A stretch of 47,840 nucleotides of DNA, from assembly GCA_027449865.1 (NCBI GenBank), contig DAIDKV010000104.1, positions 1 through 47,840 on the forward strand, read 5' to 3'. This DNA is from Planctomycetales bacterium. Lineage in GTDB: Bacteria > Planctomycetota > Planctomycetia > Isosphaerales > Isosphaeraceae. Under the pieces are notes generated by a model that saw only the letters and a program-made list of their open reading frames with translations, searched no databases and was not told the origin of the DNA. Both the position numbers and the translations under genes were made by a program. Below, one piece after another: positions 44,548 through 47,840 of the stretch; position 1 is the first letter of the stretch; each line of letters starts with the position of its first letter.

Positions 44548-45477
44548 CTAGACCCTCAGTAGCTCAGCGAAGACCTGCCCGAAGGCCTCGCCCTTATCAT
44601 CAGGAAATAAAAAGTCGCAGTTGCCGGTTCGGAGGTCATTGAACAGAGGGTGGTCCCGGTTGGCCCGGAACGCGGTGCGCAGGTCGTTCGGGTGCGTGAG
44701 GTAAATTTTAAGCGAATTCGCGTAGGGCACAACGCCCCGTGCTGAGAAACCGACGCCGTCGAGGCGGCCGTCCCCAAGTTCTGCAGCCTCTGACGAAACC
44801 TCGAGTAGGTGGATCGTTTCCCGATCCTGCAGCAAGAAACACAGGGCAAAATCCGGGTTCGGCTGCCCGTCACGCCGATGCTGATCAACCAGCCCCAACA
44901 ATGCCTCCCGCACCCCCTCTCGCTTTAGCAGCCAGGGATCCTCGCGGAGTTGGAAGCCGCAATCCACAGCGACGTCACGGACCGCCGCCGCGAACGGCTC
45001 GTTGACCTCGATGGCAAAGTCGGTCAGAAGGAAGTTGTCGGGCCTCTGCGGGACGAAGCGAACCTGGTTATGCAATCGGAGCCGCGCCCGTCCGATGTCC
45101 GGGATCTGCCCCAGGCGGAGGCGAAGTTGCTCCAACTGATCCGTTGGCACGAAGGCGTCGCGGAGTTCGACGCGCACACGCGGTTCGCGGGGCTGGCGTG
45201 GCATGACCATCTCGCCGATCAATTCGTAGATGCGACGCCGGAGTTGCCCCTCGTTGCGCAGTTCGTCCGGGGCAAAATCGCCCACGGCCGATCCCCACGG
45301 GTCGGTCAGGACGAGGGTCAAGTCATCCCGCGCCCGCTCGTCTCCGGCCAGGTCCCACAGTGCCCTGGCGGACTGCGACTGCTCCAGCAACGTGGGCATC
45401 AGGATAGGATCTGCCCCCCGGACAACTTCTGCCAGATCCCGACGCTGTTCGAGGCGTGCGCTCAGTTGACTCGGCAT
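44548..45477 (-). CDS. Unrecognised 309-residue protein in a ygiQ-flanked cassette
   Basis: I do not recognise this family. It is a soluble protein with no signal peptide or membrane segment. The N-terminal 100 residues are helical and charged ('LSARLEQRRDLAEVVRGADP', 'LRRRIYELIGEMVMP'). A middle mixed region includes 'VRVELRDAFVPTDQLEQLRL', and the C-terminal half alternates strands and helices ('FALCFLLQDRETIHLLEVSS', 'NSLKIYLTHPNDLRTAF'). It ends 'CDFLFPDDKGEAFGQVFAEL'. The ATG at 45477 was preferred to TTG/GTG a few codons upstream. It is the first gene of a two-gene unit; the HEPN-like gene starts two bases after its stop. The upstream DNA is unusually AT-rich for the region. A defence or toxin role is suggested only by context. 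Confidence 0.7.
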   Translation of the reverse strand: MPSQLSARLEQRRDLAEVVRGADPILMPTLLEQSQSARALWDLAGDERARDDLTLVLTDPWGSAVGDFAPDELRNEGQLRRRIYELIGEMVMPRQPREPRVRVELRDAFVPTDQLEQLRLRLGQIPDIGRARLRLHNQVRFVPQRPDNFLLTDFAIEVNEPFAAAVRDVAVDCGFQLREDPWLLKREGVREALLGLVDQHRRDGQPNPDFALCFLLQDRETIHLLEVSSEAAELGDGRLDGVGFSARGVVPYANSLKIYLTHPNDLRTAFRANRDHPLFNDLRTGNCDFLFPDDKGEAFGQVFAELLRV

Positions 45478-45512
45478 TCGTGACACCAACGGCCGTCGTT
45501 CAGGCCGCTCCT

Positions 45513-45541
45513 GTTTTTATTAATCTTGTTACATTGTGCTC
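45513..45541 (-). promoter_or_regulatory. AT-rich candidate promoter of the two-gene cassette
   Basis: A short AT-rich stretch, including a T5 run and TTAAT, stands about 35 bases upstream of the ATG at 45477 in otherwise GC-rich DNA. No convincing -35 hexamer was found, so this is only a candidate. Confidence 0.25.
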
Positions 45542-45606
45542 ACCGATGGCATTCGTTTCCGCGTTCGTGCGGTTGCCCGGGCCTAAGGCCGGTCACGAGC
45601 CGCACC

Positions 45607-47622
45607 TCATCGGCCAAGACCACCGCCGTTTCGCTTGGGCTTGTTGTTCTGGCGTCGTGCCGACTTCCGCCCTGGCCGGTAGCCCCGATTCGGCAACCCT
45701 CGCTCGCCAATCGGTTCACCCTTCGCCGGGTTGGCGATCGAATGATAATGGTCGCCCTCGGCAGTCCCGTTCGCCTCGCGTCTCCGCGCCTCGATCGCCT
45801 GACGCGGCGGCTGGGCCGGAATCAGGGCGTCGCACCCGTTGCCGATCAGGTCGCCTCGGCCGGCCTTGAGAAGCGCCTCGCGCACCAAAAAGTAGTTCTC
45901 GGGCTTGAAGAACTGCATCAGCGCCCGCTGCATCTTCCGGTCTCGCAGGCCCCGGGCGACCTGCACCTCCTCGCCGCTGATCGGGTCGATCCCGGTGTAG
46001 TACATGCACGTCGCAATATCGAAAGGCGCCGGGATAAAGTCCTGGACCTGGTCGGGGCGGTGGCCGTTCCGCTTGAGGAAGAGCGCCAGGTCGATCATCG
46101 CGTCCAGGTCGCTCCCGGGGTGCGAGGCGATGAAGTACGGCACCACATATTGCTTCTTGCCCGCCCGGGCGCTGGCGTCCTTGAAGGCCCGGGCGAAGCT
46201 CTCGAAGTTATCCACCTCGGGCTTCTTCATCCGGCGCAGGACGTCGGGATCGGTGTGCTCGGGAGCCACCTTCAAATGGCCGCCGACGTGGTGTCGGGCC
46301 AGTTCGTCGAGATATTCGGGCGACTCCTGCGCCAGGTCCATCCGGATACCCGAGGCGACCAGCACGCGGTCGACGCCCGGGATCTCGCGACTCTCGCGCA
46401 TCAGGTCGATCAACGGGCCGTGGTCGGTGCCGAGGAGCTTGCAGACCTTCGGATGTACGCACGAAAGCCGTTTGCACTTCGCCTCGACCTCGGGACGAGT
46501 GCATCGCATCTGGTACATGTTGGCCGTCGGGCCGCCGATGTCGGAGACCGTCCCGGAGAACTCGGGATCCTTCCCCATCCGCCTCAGTTCGGCCAGGATC
46601 GATTCCCGCGATCGCGACTGAATGATCCGCCCCTGGTGAGCGGTGATCGAGCAGAAGGTGCAGCCGCCGAAGCAGCCGCGCATGATCGTCACCGAATGCT
46701 TCACGACCTCGTAGGCCGGAATCCGACGCCCCCGGTACATCGGGTGCGGAAGCCTCGTGTACGAGATGCCGTAGATCCGGTCCATGTCCTCGCTGCTGAC
46801 CGGCATCGGCGGCGGGTTGCAGACGACCGCCTGGCGGTCGTGGTACTGGACCAGCCGTTTGGCGTTGAGCGGGTTGGTCTCGTGGTGGATGATCCGCGTC
46901 GCCTGGGCGAACTTGCGCTTGTCGGTCTTCACTTCCTCATAAGACGGAAGGACAATCGCGTCGTCGGGCGGCGATTCGCTGGCGCCCAGGGCATAGGCGA
47001 CGCCTCGCATGTCGCGGAGGTCCTTGACCGACTCGCCGGCGGCAAGCCTCCGGGCGATCTCGACGATCTGATGCTCGCCCATCCCGAAGACGACAAGGTC
47101 GGCCTTGGCGTCGAGCATGATCGCCCGACGGACGGTGTCGCTCCAGTAGTCGTAATGGGCGAGGCGGCGGAGCGAGGCCTCGACGCCTCCGGCGATCACC
47201 GGGACGCCCGGGAACGCTTCGCGGGCCCGCTGCGAATAAGGGACCGTGGCGCGGTCGGGGCGGAGGCCGATCTGGCCGTCGGGCGAATAGGCGTCGTCGT
47301 TGCGGACCTTTTTGTTGGCCGTGTAGTGGTTAATCATGCTGTCCATGTTCCCGGCGCTGATGCCGAAGAACAGCCGGGGGCGGCCGAACTGCCGCCAGGC
47401 GTCGGCGCTCCGCCAGTCGGGCTGGCTGAGGATAGCGACCCGGAACCCGGCCGCCTCCAGCACCCGGCCGAGGATTCCCATCGCGAACGCCGGATGATCG
47501 ACGTAGGCATCGCCGGTGACGAAGACCACGTCGACGGCGTCCCACCCGCGCGCCTCCATCTCAGCGCCGCTGGCCGGCAGGTGCGGACGCTCGGGCGTGA
47601 CCAAAGGCAAGTCCGGCAGCAT
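45607..47622 (-). CDS. ygiQ: YgiQ-family radical SAM protein (UPF0313)
   Basis: A protein of about 671 residues (E. coli YgiQ has about 740). The N-terminal domain has '[20 protein letters not shown]', '[18 protein letters not shown]' and '[20 protein letters not shown]', all typical. The radical SAM cluster motif is C317-F-G-G-C321-T-F-C324, followed by '[16 protein letters not shown]' and '[11 protein letters not shown]'. The C-terminal '[16 protein letters not shown]' begins the part that is duplicated at 43313-43744. The tail is basic and low-complexity. The ATG at 47622 matches the family N-terminus; the frame is open further but unconserved. The function is not established; it is widespread in bacteria. 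It is divergent from the partial transposase-like gene at the right edge. Confidence 0.93.
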   Translation of the reverse strand: MLPDLPLVTPERPHLPASGAEMEARGWDAVDVVFVTGDAYVDHPAFAMGILGRVLEAAGFRVAILSQPDWRSADAWRQFGRPRLFFGISAGNMDSMINHYTANKKVRNDDAYSPDGQIGLRPDRATVPYSQRAREAFPGVPVIAGGVEASLRRLAHYDYWSDTVRRAIMLDAKADLVVFGMGEHQIVEIARRLAAGESVKDLRDMRGVAYALGASESPPDDAIVLPSYEEVKTDKRKFAQATRIIHHETNPLNAKRLVQYHDRQAVVCNPPPMPVSSEDMDRIYGISYTRLPHPMYRGRRIPAYEVVKHSVTIMRGCFGGCTFCSITAHQGRIIQSRSRESILAELRRMGKDPEFSGTVSDIGGPTANMYQMRCTRPEVEAKCKRLSCVHPKVCKLLGTDHGPLIDLMRESREIPGVDRVLVASGIRMDLAQESPEYLDELARHHVGGHLKVAPEHTDPDVLRRMKKPEVDNFESFARAFKDASARAGKKQYVVPYFIASHPGSDLDAMIDLALFLKRNGHRPDQVQDFIPAPFDIATCMYYTGIDPISGEEVQVARGLRDRKMQRALMQFFKPENYFLVREALLKAGRGDLIGNGCDALIPAQPPRQAIEARRREANGTAEGDHYHSIANPAKGEPIGERGLPNRGYRPGRKSARRQNNKPKRNGGGLGR
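45657..46020 (-). repeat. Direct repeat, copy B (within intact ygiQ)
   Basis: The partner of copy A at 43354-43717, forming the last 120 or so codons before the basic tail of the intact gene. Sequence similarity stops abruptly at both ends. Confidence 0.88.
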
Positions 47623-47734
47623 CGTGGGCGCCACGTTGGCTTCGAGAACGGGGACAGGACACGTCTGTTCGGCACAAAATTTGCGCGATCGGCTCTGCCA
47701 GGCAAAGTGACTGCCATTCTGGCGGAGTCCTCGC

Positions 47735-47840
47735 ATGGCGAAGCCGTCCCACGATAACCCGCTCGCTGGATGTAAGCTCCAGGGGCTCAAGTATCTCGAC
47801 CGGTTACTGCCTCTCTTCGAGCGGCTGCATGATGTCGGCT
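47735..47840 (+). CDS. 5' end of a probable transposase gene, cut by the window edge
   Basis: An open frame of 35 codons runs off the window. It starts with ATG at 47735, preceded by GGAG with 8 bases spacing. The peptide begins [12 protein letters not shown] and continues '[18 protein letters not shown]', which resembles the start of IS4-type transposases I know from planctomycetes. The match is from memory and the fragment is short, so the call is tentative. If right, it places an insertion element next to ygiQ and the island-like segment. Confidence 0.4.
   Translation, partial: MAKPSHDNPLAGCKLQGLKYLDRLLPLFERLHDVG

Noticed and set aside
45526-47757. A 743-codon plus-strand open frame opposite ygiQ
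   Set aside because: It is antisense to a conserved radical SAM gene, with a composition typical of reverse-complement reading and no ribosome-binding site.

Overview
The window looks like chromosome of a planctomycete, most likely the Isosphaeraceae/Gemmataceae side of Planctomycetota. The reasons are the very high GC content, a DUF1559 prepilin with the H-X9-DG signature, very large prepilin-like proteins, a Tat-exported Gfo/Idh/MocA oxidoreductase, a haem-plus-copper monooxygenase and a DUF11-repeat envelope protein. No tRNA, rRNA or CRISPR array was recognised.

Layout. (1) 348-2909: a cytochrome c'-like gene and a lipoate-ligase-like gene on the minus strand, divergent from purM. (2) 3232-27819: a plus-strand block of envelope-machine genes: GspE/PilB ATPase, PilT retraction ATPase, second GspE/PilB ATPase, GspF/PilC platform, then six prepilin-like genes and a DUF1559 prepilin, closed by a strong intrinsic terminator. 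The order E-(T)-E-F-G-G'-H-I-J-K matches a type II secretion gspE-K operon. The pseudopilins, however, are 419 to 2545 residues long instead of the usual 150-350, and five of the six carry DxDxDG-like, probably calcium-binding loops. The last one, a GspK/PilX-like protein of about 2545 residues, is the most striking object in the window. (3) 27850-31983: a two-ACT-domain regulator, a large alpha/beta hydrolase and a Tat-exported oxidoreductase. (4) 32094-36684: accA and a Ser/Thr kinase on the minus strand, a divergent ExeA-like AAA ATPase, and an ADP-ribosylglycohydrolase. (5) 36729-42243, minus strand: the haem/copper monooxygenase, the DUF11 protein, and an RsmB-like protein lacking both catalytic cysteines. 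(6) 42418-47840: an accessory segment with a DUF433/DUF5615 toxin-antitoxin-like pair, a detached 3' copy of ygiQ, a two-gene operon (unknown protein plus HEPN-like protein), intact ygiQ, and the first codons of a probable transposase at the right edge.

How the genes fit together. Region 2 should make a filament driven by two alternative extension motors and one retraction motor, with minor pseudopilins capped by a giant tip protein. Secretin, PilM/N/O or GspL/M and prepilin peptidase are not in the window and must lie elsewhere. The ExeA-like ATPase could belong to the same machine, but that is inference. Region 6 looks like an island that entered at the 3' end of ygiQ. The two copies of that 3' end differ mostly at synonymous sites, as expected if a foreign allele end came in with the cargo.

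All calls come from reading translations and motifs by eye. No database search was run. Starts were moved inward from the longest open frame where a Shine-Dalgarno sequence, a leader peptide or family length argued for it.
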